A stretch of 58,173 nucleotides of DNA from contig NZ_JASISZ010000058.1 of NCBI RefSeq assembly GCF_030063355.1, forward strand, positions 1 through 58,173, read 5' to 3'. This DNA comes from Streptomyces sp. PH10-H1. Lineage in GTDB: Bacteria > Actinomycetota > Actinomycetes > Streptomycetales > Streptomycetaceae. Below the pieces are notes generated by a model. That model searched no databases and had not been told where the DNA came from. It saw only the letters and a list, made by a program, of their open reading frames with translations. Every line of letters begins with the position of its first letter. The stretch's first letter is position 1. Shown piece by piece: positions 33,658 through 41,852 of the stretch. The position numbers were made by a program, and so were the translations under genes.

Positions 33658-35745
33658 TCAGCGGGTGGCCTTGGCCACGGCCTCGATGGACTGCCGGGCG
33701 GCATTGGCGACGGCGTCGGCCGTGAAACCGAACTCACGGAACAGGACCTTGGCGTCGGCCGAGGCACCGAAGTGCTCCAGGCTGACGATCCGGCCGTGAT
33801 CGCCGGTGTAGCGGTGCCAGGTCAGACCGATACCGGCCTCGACCGCGACACGTGCCTTGACGTCCGGCAACAGCACGCTGTCGCGGTACGCCATGTCCTG
33901 CTCCTCGAACCACTCGACGGACGGCATCGAGACGACACGCGTCGGGATGCCGTCGGCCTGGAGCGCCTCGCGGGCCTCGACGGCCAGCTGCACCTCGGAG
34001 CCGGTGGCGATGAGAATCACCTGCGGACGGCCGCCCTCGGCGTCGAACAGCACATAGCCGCCCTTGGCCGCGTGCTCGTTCGCCGCGTAGGTCGGCACAC
34101 CCTGGCGGGTCAGCGCCAGACCGTGCGGAGCGGGCTTGGAAGCATGCCGCTTGAGGATCTCGCGCCAGGCGATCGCGGTCTCGTTCGCGTCGGCCGGGCG
34201 GACGATGTTCAGGCCCGGGATCGCGCGCAGTACGGAGAGGTGCTCGACCGGCTGGTGGGTCGGGCCGTCCTCGCCGAGACCGACGGAGTCGTGCGTCCAC
34301 ACGTACGTGACGGGCAGCCCCATGAGCGCGGCCAGCCGGACGGCGGGGCGCATGTAGTCGGAGAACACCAGAAAGGTGCCGCCGTAGATGCGGGTGTTGC
34401 CGTGCAGCGCGATGCCGTTCATCGTCGAGCCCATGGCGTGCTCACGGATGCCGTAGTGCACCGTGCGCCCGTACGGGTTCGCGCCCGGCAGCGGGTTGCC
34501 CACCGGGAGGAAGGACGAGCCGCTGTCGATCGTGGTGTTGTTGGAGCCCGCGAGGTCGGCCGAGCCGCCCCACAGCTCCGGTACGACCGCGCCGAGCGCC
34601 TGCAGGACCTTGCCGGAGGCGGCGCGGGTCGCGAGGCTCTTGCCGGTCTCGAAGGAGGGCAGCGCCTTCTCCCAGCCGTCGGGCAGCTCACCCGAGGCGA
34701 TCCGGTCGAACTCTGCCGCGCGCTCCTGGTTGGCGTCGCGCCACTCCTGGAACCGCTTGCCCCAGACGGCGTGCGCCTCGCGGCCGCGGTTGGCGACCTG
34801 GCGGGCGTGCGACAGCACCACGTCGTCGATCTCGAAGGTCTGCCCGGGGTCGAAGCCCAGCACCCTCTTGGTCGCGGCGACCTCGTCGCCACCCAGGGCC
34901 GAGCCGTGCGCGGCCTCGGTGTTCTGCGCGTGCGGGGCCGGCCAGGCGATGATCGAGCGGGCCGCGATGAACGAGGGCCGCTCCGTCTCGGCCTTGGCCG
35001 CCTTCAGCGCCTCGTACAGGCCCTGCGGATCCAGGTCGCCGTTGGGCAGCTGCTCGACGCGCTGGACGTGCCAGCCGTACGCCTCGTAGCGCTTGAGAGT
35101 GTCCTCGCTGACCGCGGTCTCGGTGTCGCCCTCGATGGAGATGTGGTTGTCGTCCCACAGCAGTACGACATTGCCGAGCTTCTGGTGGCCCGCGAGCGAG
35201 GACGCCTCACCGGAGACACCCTCCTGCAGGCAGCCGTCGCCGGCGATGATCCAGACGGTGTGATCGAACGGGGAGCTGCCCGCCGCCGCGTCCGGATCGA
35301 ACAGGCCGCGCTCGTAGCGGGCCGCCATCGCCATGCCGACACCGTTGGCGATGCCCTGGCCGAGCGGCCCGGTCGTCGTCTCCACGCCGACCGTGTGGCC
35401 GTGCTCCGGGTGGCCCGGGGTCTTGCTGCCCCAGGTGCGGAAGCCCTTGAGGTCATCCAGTTCCAGGCCGTAGCCGGACAGGTAGAGCTGGATGTAGAGG
35501 GTCAGGCTGGAGTGGCCGGCGGAGAGGACGAAACGGTCGCGTCCGGTCCAGTCGGGATCCGACGGATCGTGTCGCATCACCTTCTGGAACAGCAGGTACG
35601 AGGCGGGCGCGAGGGCCATGGCCGTGCCGGGATGGCCGTTGCCGACCTTCTGCACGGAATCCATGGCCAGGACGCGAGCGGTGTCCACGGCCCGCTGGTC
35701 CAGATCGGTCCACTCAAGGTCTGTGGTGGTCGGCTTGCTGGTCAC
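33658..35745 (-). CDS. tkt: Transketolase
   Basis: 695 residues. Thiamine diphosphate enzyme of the non-oxidative pentose phosphate path. Seen: GHPGTAMALAP, the TPP/Mg motif IAGDGCLQEGVSGEAS near 155-170, the Pyr domain with THDSVGLGEDGPTHQPVEH and the C-terminal domain LIATGSEVQLA. The GTG start is preceded by AGAGGAG about 12 bases upstream. First gene of the minus-strand operon running to pgl; its promoter must lie in 35746-36145. Confidence 0.97.
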   Translation of the reverse strand: MTSKPTTTDLEWTDLDQRAVDTARVLAMDSVQKVGNGHPGTAMALAPASYLLFQKVMRHDPSDPDWTGRDRFVLSAGHSSLTLYIQLYLSGYGLELDDLKGFRTWGSKTPGHPEHGHTVGVETTTGPLGQGIANGVGMAMAARYERGLFDPDAAAGSSPFDHTVWIIAGDGCLQEGVSGEASSLAGHQKLGNVVLLWDDNHISIEGDTETAVSEDTLKRYEAYGWHVQRVEQLPNGDLDPQGLYEALKAAKAETERPSFIAARSIIAWPAPHAQNTEAAHGSALGGDEVAATKRVLGFDPGQTFEIDDVVLSHARQVANRGREAHAVWGKRFQEWRDANQERAAEFDRIASGELPDGWEKALPSFETGKSLATRAASGKVLQALGAVVPELWGGSADLAGSNNTTIDSGSSFLPVGNPLPGANPYGRTVHYGIREHAMGSTMNGIALHGNTRIYGGTFLVFSDYMRPAVRLAALMGLPVTYVWTHDSVGLGEDGPTHQPVEHLSVLRAIPGLNIVRPADANETAIAWREILKRHASKPAPHGLALTRQGVPTYAANEHAAKGGYVLFDAEGGRPQVILIATGSEVQLAVEAREALQADGIPTRVVSMPSVEWFEEQDMAYRDSVLLPDVKARVAVEAGIGLTWHRYTGDHGRIVSLEHFGASADAKVLFREFGFTADAVANAARQSIEAVAKATR

Positions 35746-36145
35746 CCTGGTTCAGGGCTCCTCTCCACATGTCGGAATACCGGTGACGTGGCGCCTGCCC
35801 GGCGTTGCCGAGCCTACCGCCGCAAGGGCGTGCACTTTTCGAGCGCCCTGTTCGACGCTTCGGGCTCCGCTTCGGTCTCCGTTTCAGGCTCCGTCTCAGG
35901 CTCTGTTTCGGGCAACCAGGACCGGCGCACGGGCATTCCCGGCATCCCGGGATAGTGACAGCCTGCCCCGGCCCGGCCGCGTTCGCCTCCTGAACGCACG
36001 GGAAATGTCCGGTGGCAACACGGGTCACCCCCCGGGGCGGGCGGACTATTCCGTACGTCTACAGTGGCGTGGTACGCGCAAGACTTACCGGACCTTCACG
36101 TCTGGGACCGGGACTTGCTGGACTTAATCCTCTCCAGGGGTGTTT
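35746..36145. other. Divergent intergenic region tkt/ctaB with low-complexity repeat
   Basis: This 400-base gap must hold the promoters of tkt (minus) and ctaB (plus). About 35862-35925 is a degenerate hexamer run of CTCCGT/CAGGCT/TCGGTC-type units. ATCCCGGGAT is a small palindrome near 35944. I see no convincing gene: the minus-strand frame here reads only Glu/Thr/Pro repeats, and the plus-strand frame only Ser/Gly/Val repeats. Confidence 0.5.
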
Positions 36146-37090
36146 GTGACGGCCGTCGAATCCCGACCCGCAGGGGTCATCGGGACGAGCCCCGGACAGC
36201 GGCCGTTCGCGGCTCGTGTCATGGCGTTCGTGGCGCTGACCAAGCCACGCATCATCGAGCTGCTGCTCATCACCACGGTTCCGGTGATGTTCCTCGCGGC
36301 GGGTGGCGTCCCTGATCTGTGGCTGGTGCTGACGACCGTCGTGGGCGGTTATCTGTCGGCGGGCGGTGCCAACGCGCTCAACATGTACATCGACCGCGAC
36401 ATCGACGCGCTGATGCACCGCACCGAGATGCGTCCGCTGGTGACCGGCATGGTGTCGCCGCTCGAGGGGCTGATCTTCGGCATCGCGCTCTCGGTGGTCT
36501 CGACGGTCTGGTTCGCGGTCCTGGTGAACCCGCTCTCGGCGGCGCTGTCGCTGACCGCCATCCTCTTCTATGTGTTCGTGTACACCCTCGGCCTCAAGCG
36601 CCGTACCGCGCAGAACATCGTGTGGGGCGGCATCGCGGGCTGTATGCCGGTCTTCATCGGCTGGTCCGCGGTGACGAACTCGGTCTCCTGGTCCGCGCTG
36701 GTGCTCTTCCTGGTGATCTTCTTCTGGACGCCGCCGCACTACTGGCCGCTGTCGATGAAGGTCAAGGACGACTACGAGCGGGTGGGCGTGCCCATGCTCC
36801 CGGTCGTGGCCGGCAACCTGGTGGTCGCACGCCAGATCGTCATCTACAGCTGGGTGATGGTGATCGTCTCGCTGGCCCTGTGGTGGCCGCTGGGCGAGAC
36901 GTCCTGGCTGTACCCGGTGGCGGCGGTGCTGCTCGGCGCGATGTGGCTCAAGGAGGCGCACGGGCTGTACAGCCGGGCGAAGGCCGGGGTCAGCGGTGTG
37001 AAGCTCAAGGAGATGCGGCTGTTCCACTGGTCCATCACCTATCTGACGCTGCTCTTCGTCGTCGTCGCCGTGGATCCTTTCCTTCACTGA
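36146..37090 (+). CDS. ctaB: Protohaem IX farnesyltransferase (haem O synthase)
   Basis: 314 residues, UbiA-type prenyltransferase with about nine membrane helices. The prenyl-diphosphate motif N79-x3-D83-x3-D87 (in NMYIDRDID) and the second loop KDDYERVGVPMLPVV are present. It farnesylates haem B to haem O for cytochrome oxidase. The GTG at 36146 is preferred over the GTG at 36140 because AGGGG lies seven bases before it. CtaA, the next enzyme, is encoded nearby at 38701-39690. Confidence 0.95.
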   Translation: MTAVESRPAGVIGTSPGQRPFAARVMAFVALTKPRIIELLLITTVPVMFLAAGGVPDLWLVLTTVVGGYLSAGGANALNMYIDRDIDALMHRTEMRPLVTGMVSPLEGLIFGIALSVVSTVWFAVLVNPLSAALSLTAILFYVFVYTLGLKRRTAQNIVWGGIAGCMPVFIGWSAVTNSVSWSALVLFLVIFFWTPPHYWPLSMKVKDDYERVGVPMLPVVAGNLVVARQIVIYSWVMVIVSLALWWPLGETSWLYPVAAVLLGAMWLKEAHGLYSRAKAGVSGVKLKEMRLFHWSITYLTLLFVVVAVDPFLH

Positions 37091-37093
37091 TTG

Positions 37094-37141
37094 CTGACGC
37101 TGACTATTGACGTTGACTACTGACGTTCTGATTACTGACGG
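37094..37141. repeat. 13-bp TGACG tandem repeats over a promoter
   Basis: Units CTGACGCTGACTA (37094-37106), TTGACGTTGACTA (37107-37119), CTGACGTTCTGATTA (37120-37134) and a partial CTGACGG follow ctaB directly. TGACG recurs at 37095, 37108, 37121 and 37136. The stretch is much less GC-rich than its surroundings. Confidence 0.7.
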
Positions 37142-37148
37142 GTAGCAT
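37120..37148 (+). promoter_or_regulatory. Promoter of the small protein gene at 37156
   Basis: CTGACG (37120-37125) and TAGCAT (37143-37148) are separated by 17 bases, and the ATG at 37156 is seven bases further on, so a leaderless transcript is likely. The -35 box is one unit of the tandem repeat. Confidence 0.5.
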
Positions 37149-37155
37149 CTGCGTC

Positions 37156-37515
37156 ATGGCTGAGACCGCAGAGAGCACCGTGGAAGAGACCCCGAAGGCG
37201 GACCCGCGCGCCGAGCGCCGCACCGCCAGGCTGGCGAAGCAGATCAACGCCTTCGCCAAGAGCCACGGGGGCGGCGCCGAGGCCAACCTCGCCTACATCG
37301 GCGAGACCGGCACCCGGATCGTCCTGGTCGGCGAGAACGGCGAGTGGGGCGACCTGGTGGCCCCCACGTACGCCATGGCCCAGGCGGCCGTCGAGCGGGC
37401 CGGCATCACCGTTCACGAGGACTTCGACGGCGAATTCGCCGCCAAGCTGCGCACCGGCCCGTACGAGTGGTCGCGGATGGCCGGAATCCAGCTCGGCGGT
37501 CCCAGCAACACCTGA
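37156..37515 (+). CDS. Conserved hypothetical small protein (119 aa)
   Basis: 119 residues. An acidic/basic N-terminal helix (ESTVEETPKADPRAERRTAR, residues about 6-25) precedes a compact alpha/beta part with AYIGETGTRIVLVGENGEWG and YEWSRMAGIQLGG. I recall such a protein next to ctaB in other streptomycetes but know no function. No ribosome site is visible, consistent with a leaderless start. Cytoplasmic. Confidence 0.75.
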   Translation: MAETAESTVEETPKADPRAERRTARLAKQINAFAKSHGGGAEANLAYIGETGTRIVLVGENGEWGDLVAPTYAMAQAAVERAGITVHEDFDGEFAAKLRTGPYEWSRMAGIQLGGPSNT

Positions 37516-37578
37516 CGCCCCGCCCGCCCGTTAGGGACCATGGGAAATGGTCCCGGCGGGCGGCGCGAGGAGTCAGTG

Positions 37579-38724
37579 ATGCTGGAGCTGCCACCTTTGG
37601 TCGACGCGCACTGCCACGGGGTGGTCCCCGGCGAGATCGGCCTCGGCTCGTTCGAGGCGCACCTTCCCGGGGCCGCCGCGCCCGGCACCACGCTCTTCGA
37701 CAGCCGCACCGGCTTCGCCCTGCGCCGTTGGTGCCCGCCCCTGCTGGACCTGGAACCGCACTGCACCCCCGCACGCTATCTGGCGGGACGCCGGCAGCTG
37801 GGCACGTACGAGGCCACCCGGCGGCTGCTGCGCGGCACCGGCATCGGCACCTATCTGGTGGACACCGCCGTGGATGCCGCGTCGTCCTCGGATGCCACGT
37901 CGCCCTTGGACGCCTCGGATGCCGTGGCCGCGGCGCTGCCCCGTGATCTCACCGCGCCCAGGGAACTGGGCGCGGCCGGAGCCGCCGCGGCGTACGAGAT
38001 CGTCCGGCTGGAACCACTGGCGCAGCAGGTCGCCGACACCTCGGGGACCGTCGGGGCGTTCCTCGCCAACGTGGCCGAGGCGGTGCACGGAGCGGCACGG
38101 ACGGCTGTCGCCTTCTCCGCGGCCGGTGCCTGGCCGCCCGGACTCCCCGCGGGACCGCCCGAGCCCGGACCGGTGCGGCGCGCGGCCGGGGCGTGGCTGG
38201 CGAACCGGCCGGCCGGCGGACGGCTCACCGACCCCGTACTCCTGAGCCATCTGGTGTGGAACGCCGTCGCGACCGGCCTGCCGCTGCAGATCCGCGGCCC
38301 CGCGGGCGCCGACCCGCTGCTGCTCACCGGCTTTCTGCGCGCCACCACCGGGCTGGGCACCGATGTGGTGCTGCTGCACGGAATCCCGGACCACCGGCAC
38401 ACCGCGCGGCTGGCGGCCACCTTTCCGCACGTCTACGCGGACATCGGCTCCGCGTCCGCCGCGCCCGGGGTCATGGCGGAGGTGCTGGAACTGGCGCCCT
38501 TCGGCAAGGTGCTCTTCTCCACCGGCGCGTACGCGCTGCCCGAGCTGTACGTGACCGGGGTGCGGTTCTTCCGCGAGGCGCTGGACCGGCTGGTCACCGA
38601 GCGGGTCACCGCCGGAGCCTGGACACCGCCGGACGCGCGGCGCGTGGCCGCGATGGTCGCCGGGGGCAACGCGCGGCGCGTGTACGGACTGCGGGCTCCG
38701 TCAGACGGCGGAGGCCACGGCTGA
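37579..38724 (+). CDS. Amidohydrolase-family metal-dependent hydrolase
   Basis: 381 residues. The N-terminal VDAHCHGV gives the HxH metal site of the amidohydrolase superfamily; LLHGIPDHRHTARLA and VYADIGSAS later supply further histidine and aspartate positions, and GKVLFSTGAYALPELY resembles the end of the TIM barrel. ATG chosen because GAGGAG lies upstream. Substrate unknown. Its last 24 bases overlap the end of the convergent ctaA gene. Confidence 0.8.
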   Translation: MLELPPLVDAHCHGVVPGEIGLGSFEAHLPGAAAPGTTLFDSRTGFALRRWCPPLLDLEPHCTPARYLAGRRQLGTYEATRRLLRGTGIGTYLVDTAVDAASSSDATSPLDASDAVAAALPRDLTAPRELGAAGAAAAYEIVRLEPLAQQVADTSGTVGAFLANVAEAVHGAARTAVAFSAAGAWPPGLPAGPPEPGPVRRAAGAWLANRPAGGRLTDPVLLSHLVWNAVATGLPLQIRGPAGADPLLLTGFLRATTGLGTDVVLLHGIPDHRHTARLAATFPHVYADIGSASAAPGVMAEVLELAPFGKVLFSTGAYALPELYVTGVRFFREALDRLVTERVTAGAWTPPDARRVAAMVAGGNARRVYGLRAPSDGGGHG

Positions 38725-39690
38725 CCCGGACTGCGCCGGGCCCGGGATACCGGGCTGGGCGTGCGGGCGCTCGCGCATCGACAGTGCGACCCGCACCACC
38801 CCGATCCAGATCAGCGCCGAGCCCAGCATGTGCAGCCCGACCAGCACCTCCGGCAGATGCGTGAAGTACTGCACATAGCCGATGACGCCCTGTGCGAGCA
38901 GGACGAGGAACAGATCCCGGGTGCGGGCCCTGGGCCCCGCGGGGGCGTCCACGGCACGCAGCAGGAACCACAGCGCGAGCGTGAGGGCCACGACGACCCA
39001 GGCCAGATCCGCGTGCAGCTGCGCGAGCGACTTCCAGTCGAGCGGGATCCGGTGGACCTTGTCGGAGTCGCCCGGATGAGGCCCGGCGCCCGACACGATC
39101 GTGCCGGCCGCGATCAGTGCCGCGCTCGCGCCGGTCAGCACCCAGCCCAGCTGCCGCACGGGAGCGCCGACCAGCGGGCGGGGCTCGGTGTCGCCCTCCC
39201 GGGCACGCTGCCACATCAGCACCGCGACCGTGATGAGCGCGACGGAGAGCAGGAAGTGCGTGGAGACGACGTAGGGGTTCAGGTGGGTGAGCACCGTGAG
39301 CCCGCCCCATACCGCGTTGCCCATCACGACCCAGAATTGCGCCCAGCCGAGCCGGGTGAGGCTGCGCCGGCGCGGGTTCGCGGAGCGCGTGGCTACGATC
39401 GCCCAGCCGACCGCCGCGCACAGCACGTACGTCAGCATGCGGTTGGTGACTTCGATCGTGTGGTGGATGCCCATCGCGCTGGTGCCCAGGAGGCTGTCGC
39501 CGTTGCAGGTGGGCCAGGTCGGGCAGCCGAGACCCGATCCCGTCAGCCGCACCGCGCCGCCGGTGACCACGATGATCACCGACATGACCAGGGCGGACGT
39601 CGTCGCCCGGCGGACCGTCACCGCGGACGGGGTCCAGCGGGCGGCGATGTAGGCGAGGGGGTTTCGCATGACTTCGGGCAACTTCGGCAC
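38701..39690 (-). CDS. ctaA: Haem A synthase (COX15/CtaA family)
   Basis: 329 residues with eight membrane helices. Oxidises haem O to haem A. Typical features: VTGGAVRLTGSGLGCPTWPTCNG near residue 43 (with a cysteine pair), and the four haem-ligating histidines in HHTIEVTNR, STHFLLS, LHADLAW and LHMLGS contexts. The GTG start has TACGAT six bases upstream and no ribosome site, suggesting a leaderless transcript. The gene ends inside the convergent amidohydrolase gene. Confidence 0.93.
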   Translation of the reverse strand: MPKLPEVMRNPLAYIAARWTPSAVTVRRATTSALVMSVIIVVTGGAVRLTGSGLGCPTWPTCNGDSLLGTSAMGIHHTIEVTNRMLTYVLCAAVGWAIVATRSANPRRRSLTRLGWAQFWVVMGNAVWGGLTVLTHLNPYVVSTHFLLSVALITVAVLMWQRAREGDTEPRPLVGAPVRQLGWVLTGASAALIAAGTIVSGAGPHPGDSDKVHRIPLDWKSLAQLHADLAWVVVALTLALWFLLRAVDAPAGPRARTRDLFLVLLAQGVIGYVQYFTHLPEVLVGLHMLGSALIWIGVVRVALSMRERPHAQPGIPGPAQSGSAVASAV

Positions 39691-39713
39691 GCGCCCATCG
39701 TAGGCGGCAGCTT

Positions 39714-39839
39714 GTGCACGCTTTCACGAGGGGGTCCCGGTGCGTCGCTGCCGACCACGGCGCGGCCGCGTTCATCGCCGCCGGCTCGCACGACAAGACG
39801 TTCGCCCGCTTCGTCGACTGCATCATGCCGCACGGCTGA
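39714..39839 (+). CDS. Short ORF (41 aa), possible gene remnant
   Basis: A GTG-started frame encodes 41 residues ending FIAAGSHDKTFARFVDCIMP plus HG. The last 30 codons have strong third-position GC bias and read like the C-terminus of a real protein, but there is no domain and no good ribosome site. Its final codons form one arm of a perfect 15-bp hairpin. Probably a C-terminal remnant left with its terminator; family unknown. Confidence 0.35.
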   Translation: MHAFTRGSRCVAADHGAAAFIAAGSHDKTFARFVDCIMPHG

Positions 39840-39858
39840 GGGGGGCATGATGCAGTCG
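39815..39858. terminator. 15-bp perfect hairpin, bidirectional
   Basis: CGACTGCATCATGCC (39815-39829) pairs with GGCATGATGCAGTCG (39844-39858). It ends the short plus-strand ORF and faces the ABC permease gene, which stops at 39879 on the minus strand. Confidence 0.8.
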
Positions 39859-39878
39859 CGCCACTCCCACCGGCCGCG

Positions 39879-40709
39879 TCATTCCCACTTGAAGAAACGG
39901 GCCGCCGCGCCCAGCCCCAGCACGGCCCAGACCGCCAGGATCCCCAGGTCGCCCCAGGGCAGGCCCGCGCCGTGCTGCAGTACGTCCCGCAGGCCGTCCG
40001 ACAGAGCCGAGACCGGCAGCAGCCGCAGCACGTCCTGCGCCGCGCCCGGGAATCTGTCGAGCGGCACGATGACGCCGCCGCCGACCAGCAGCAGCAGGAA
40101 GACCAGGTTCGCGGCGGCGAGCGTCGCCTCCGCCTTCAGCGTTCCGGCCATCAGCAGGCCGAGCCCGGAGAAGGCCGCGGTACCGAGGACGAGCAGCAGC
40201 AGGACGGACAGCGGGTTTCCGTGCGGCGACCAGCCGAGCGCGAACGCGATCACCGTCAGCAGCACGATCTGCAGCATCTCGGTGACCAGCACGGTGCCCG
40301 TCTTCGCGGTCATCAGCGCCCAGCGCGGCAGCGGCGAGGCGCCGAGCCGCTTCAGGACGCCGTAGCGCCGCTCGAAGCCGCTGGCGATCGCCTGGCCGGT
40401 GAACGCGGTGGACAGCACGGCGAGCGCCAGGATGCCGGGGGCCAGGAAGTCGACGGCCTTGCCCGCGCCCGTATCGACGATCGAGACGGCGCTGAACAGT
40501 ACGAGCAGCAGCGCCGGGATCACGATGGTCAGCAGCAGCTGCTCACCGTTGCGCAGCAGCATCCGCGTCTCGAACGCCGTCTGCGCGCGGATCATCCTGG
40601 AAAGCGGCGCCGCGCCCGGGTCCGGAGTGAATATTCCCGCGGTGTCGCGCGCCGAATTCCCCATGATGCCCTCTGCCGAATTCCCCACGGTGCCCTCTGC
40701 CGTCGTCAC
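39879..40709 (-). CDS. ABC-2 type transporter permease
   Basis: 276 residues with about six membrane helices, of the ABC-2/DrrB-like exporter type. Residues 1-35 are a variable cytoplasmic tail made partly of two 8-residue units (GTVGNSAE / GIMGNSAR) from a 24-bp DNA repeat. The GTG start overlaps the stop of the ATPase gene (GTGA). It pairs with the ATPase at 40706-41659 to form an efflux pump, perhaps for a drug or lipid. Confidence 0.87.
   Translation of the reverse strand: MTTAEGTVGNSAEGIMGNSARDTAGIFTPDPGAAPLSRMIRAQTAFETRMLLRNGEQLLLTIVIPALLLVLFSAVSIVDTGAGKAVDFLAPGILALAVLSTAFTGQAIASGFERRYGVLKRLGASPLPRWALMTAKTGTVLVTEMLQIVLLTVIAFALGWSPHGNPLSVLLLLVLGTAAFSGLGLLMAGTLKAEATLAAANLVFLLLLVGGGVIVPLDRFPGAAQDVLRLLPVSALSDGLRDVLQHGAGLPWGDLGILAVWAVLGLGAAARFFKWE
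40667..40701. repeat. 24-bp direct repeat in the permease 5' end
   Basis: TGCCCTCTGCC recurs at 40667 and 40691, and GCCGAATTCCCCA at 40651 and 40675, both offset by exactly 24 bases. It duplicates eight codons of the permease N-terminus. Confidence 0.6.
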
Positions 40710-41659
40710 GCGCGCAGCTCCTTGCCGGTCAGGTCGAGGAATACGTCCTCCAGGGTGCGGCGCTCGACCGCCAGTCGGTCCGGCATGACGCCCTGCTGCG
40801 CGCACCAGGAGGTGACGGTGGCGAGCAGCTGGGGATCGACGGCGCCCTCTATCCGGTAGCTGCCCGCCGTCAGCTCGGCCGCCGCGGTGCCGTCGGGCAG
40901 CGCCTTGAGCAGCGAGACGAGGTCGAGGCCGGGGCGGCCGGTGAAGCGCAGGGTGTTCTCGGCGCCGCCCCGGCACAGCTCCTCCGGCGTGCCGTGCGCG
41001 ATGGCCCGGCCGTGGTCGATGATCACGACCTGGTCGGCGAGCTGTTCCGCCTCGTCCATGAAGTGGGTGGTGAGCACGACGGTCACACCGTCGGCGCGCA
41101 GCTCCCGTACGAGATCCCAGGTGGCGCGGCGGGCCTGCGGGTCGAGCCCGGCTGTCGGTTCGTCCAGGAACACCAGCTCGGGCCGGCCGACCACGGCCAT
41201 GGCGAGCGCGAGCCGCTGCTGCTGCCCGCCCGACAGCCGCCGGTAGGGGGTGCGGCCGCAGGATTCCAGGCCGAGCCGCTCGATGAGCAGCGCGGGGTCC
41301 ACGGGCCGCGCGTGCAGCGCGGCGGTGTGCCGCAGCATCTCCTCGGCGCGCGCGCCGGGGTACACGCCGCCGGACTGCAGCATCACGCCGATGCGCGGCC
41401 GCAGCGTGGCGCCCTGGGTGGCCGGGTCGAGGCCCAGCACCCGAATGGCCCCGGCGTCGGGGCGCCGGTATCCCTCGCAGGTTTCGATGGTGGTGGTCTT
41501 CCCCGCGCCGTTCGGCCCGAGCACGGCGGTCACCGAGCCGCTCGCCACGGACAGGTCCAGGCCGTCCACCGCTGTTTTGTCGCCGTATCGCTTGACCAGG
41601 CCGACGATTTCGACCGCCGGTCCGACCGCCGATGGCTGACTGGTGCTGCCGCTTCGCAT
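40706..41659 (-). CDS. ABC transporter ATP-binding protein (DrrA-like)
   Basis: 317 residues. Walker A GPNGAGKT at 48-55, signature RLSGGQQQRLALA near 145, Walker B LVFLDEPTAGLD and a switch histidine in TTHFMDEAEQLAD. The C-terminal 80 residues form the extra domain seen in DrrA-type ATPases, ending in LEDVFLDLTGKELR. The ATG has TAGACT seven bases upstream, so it is likely leaderless. Co-translated with the permease; divergent from sufR. Confidence 0.92.
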   Translation of the reverse strand: MRSGSTSQPSAVGPAVEIVGLVKRYGDKTAVDGLDLSVASGSVTAVLGPNGAGKTTTIETCEGYRRPDAGAIRVLGLDPATQGATLRPRIGVMLQSGGVYPGARAEEMLRHTAALHARPVDPALLIERLGLESCGRTPYRRLSGGQQQRLALAMAVVGRPELVFLDEPTAGLDPQARRATWDLVRELRADGVTVVLTTHFMDEAEQLADQVVIIDHGRAIAHGTPEELCRGGAENTLRFTGRPGLDLVSLLKALPDGTAAAELTAGSYRIEGAVDPQLLATVTSWCAQQGVMPDRLAVERRTLEDVFLDLTGKELRA

Positions 41660-41764
41660 GCCTGCGAGTCTAAGGATCGCCGGGCCCCGCCCGGCACCCG
41701 CCCATCGACAGGGCATGGGAAACGATCTTGGAGAAGATCTTGGATTACCAATTCCGCAGGTGAA

Positions 41765-41780
41765 CTTAGGTTTACCTAAG
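41765..41780. promoter_or_regulatory. CTTAGGTTTACCTAAG palindrome between the ABC genes and sufR
   Basis: Seven-base perfect arms separated by two bases, in an A/T-rich patch about 70 bases before sufR and 105 before the ABC operon. It shares half-sites with the 19-bp iron-regulator box (TTAGGT and ACCTAA) but the spacing is five bases shorter, so the binding protein is uncertain. Confidence 0.45.
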
Positions 41781-41838
41781 TGACGAACTCCACCGGGGGT
41801 CCGCTCCGGCATGGGTTGCCGGGGCCCGATGAATTACG

Positions 41839-41852
41839 CAACAATGAAGTTG
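41839..41852 (+). promoter_or_regulatory. CAAC-N6-GTTG element on the sufR start codon
   Basis: CAAC (41839-41842) and GTTG (41849-41852) form the inverted repeat described for cyanobacterial SufR. The last G is the first base of the sufR GTG codon, so binding here would block the start of the suf operon transcript. Confidence 0.5.

Noticed and set aside
33610..35955. 781-residue plus-strand frame opposite tkt
   Set aside because: Antisense shadow; its last part is only the hexamer repeat translated as Ser/Gly/Val.
35814..35999. 61-residue minus-strand ORF with Glu-Thr-Glu-Pro repeats
   Set aside because: Only the translation of a simple DNA repeat; no ribosome site and no conserved part.
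41765..41780. Classic IdeR/DmdR iron box
   Set aside because: Half-sites fit but the spacer is five bases too short for the 19-bp consensus, so it is listed only as an unassigned palindrome.
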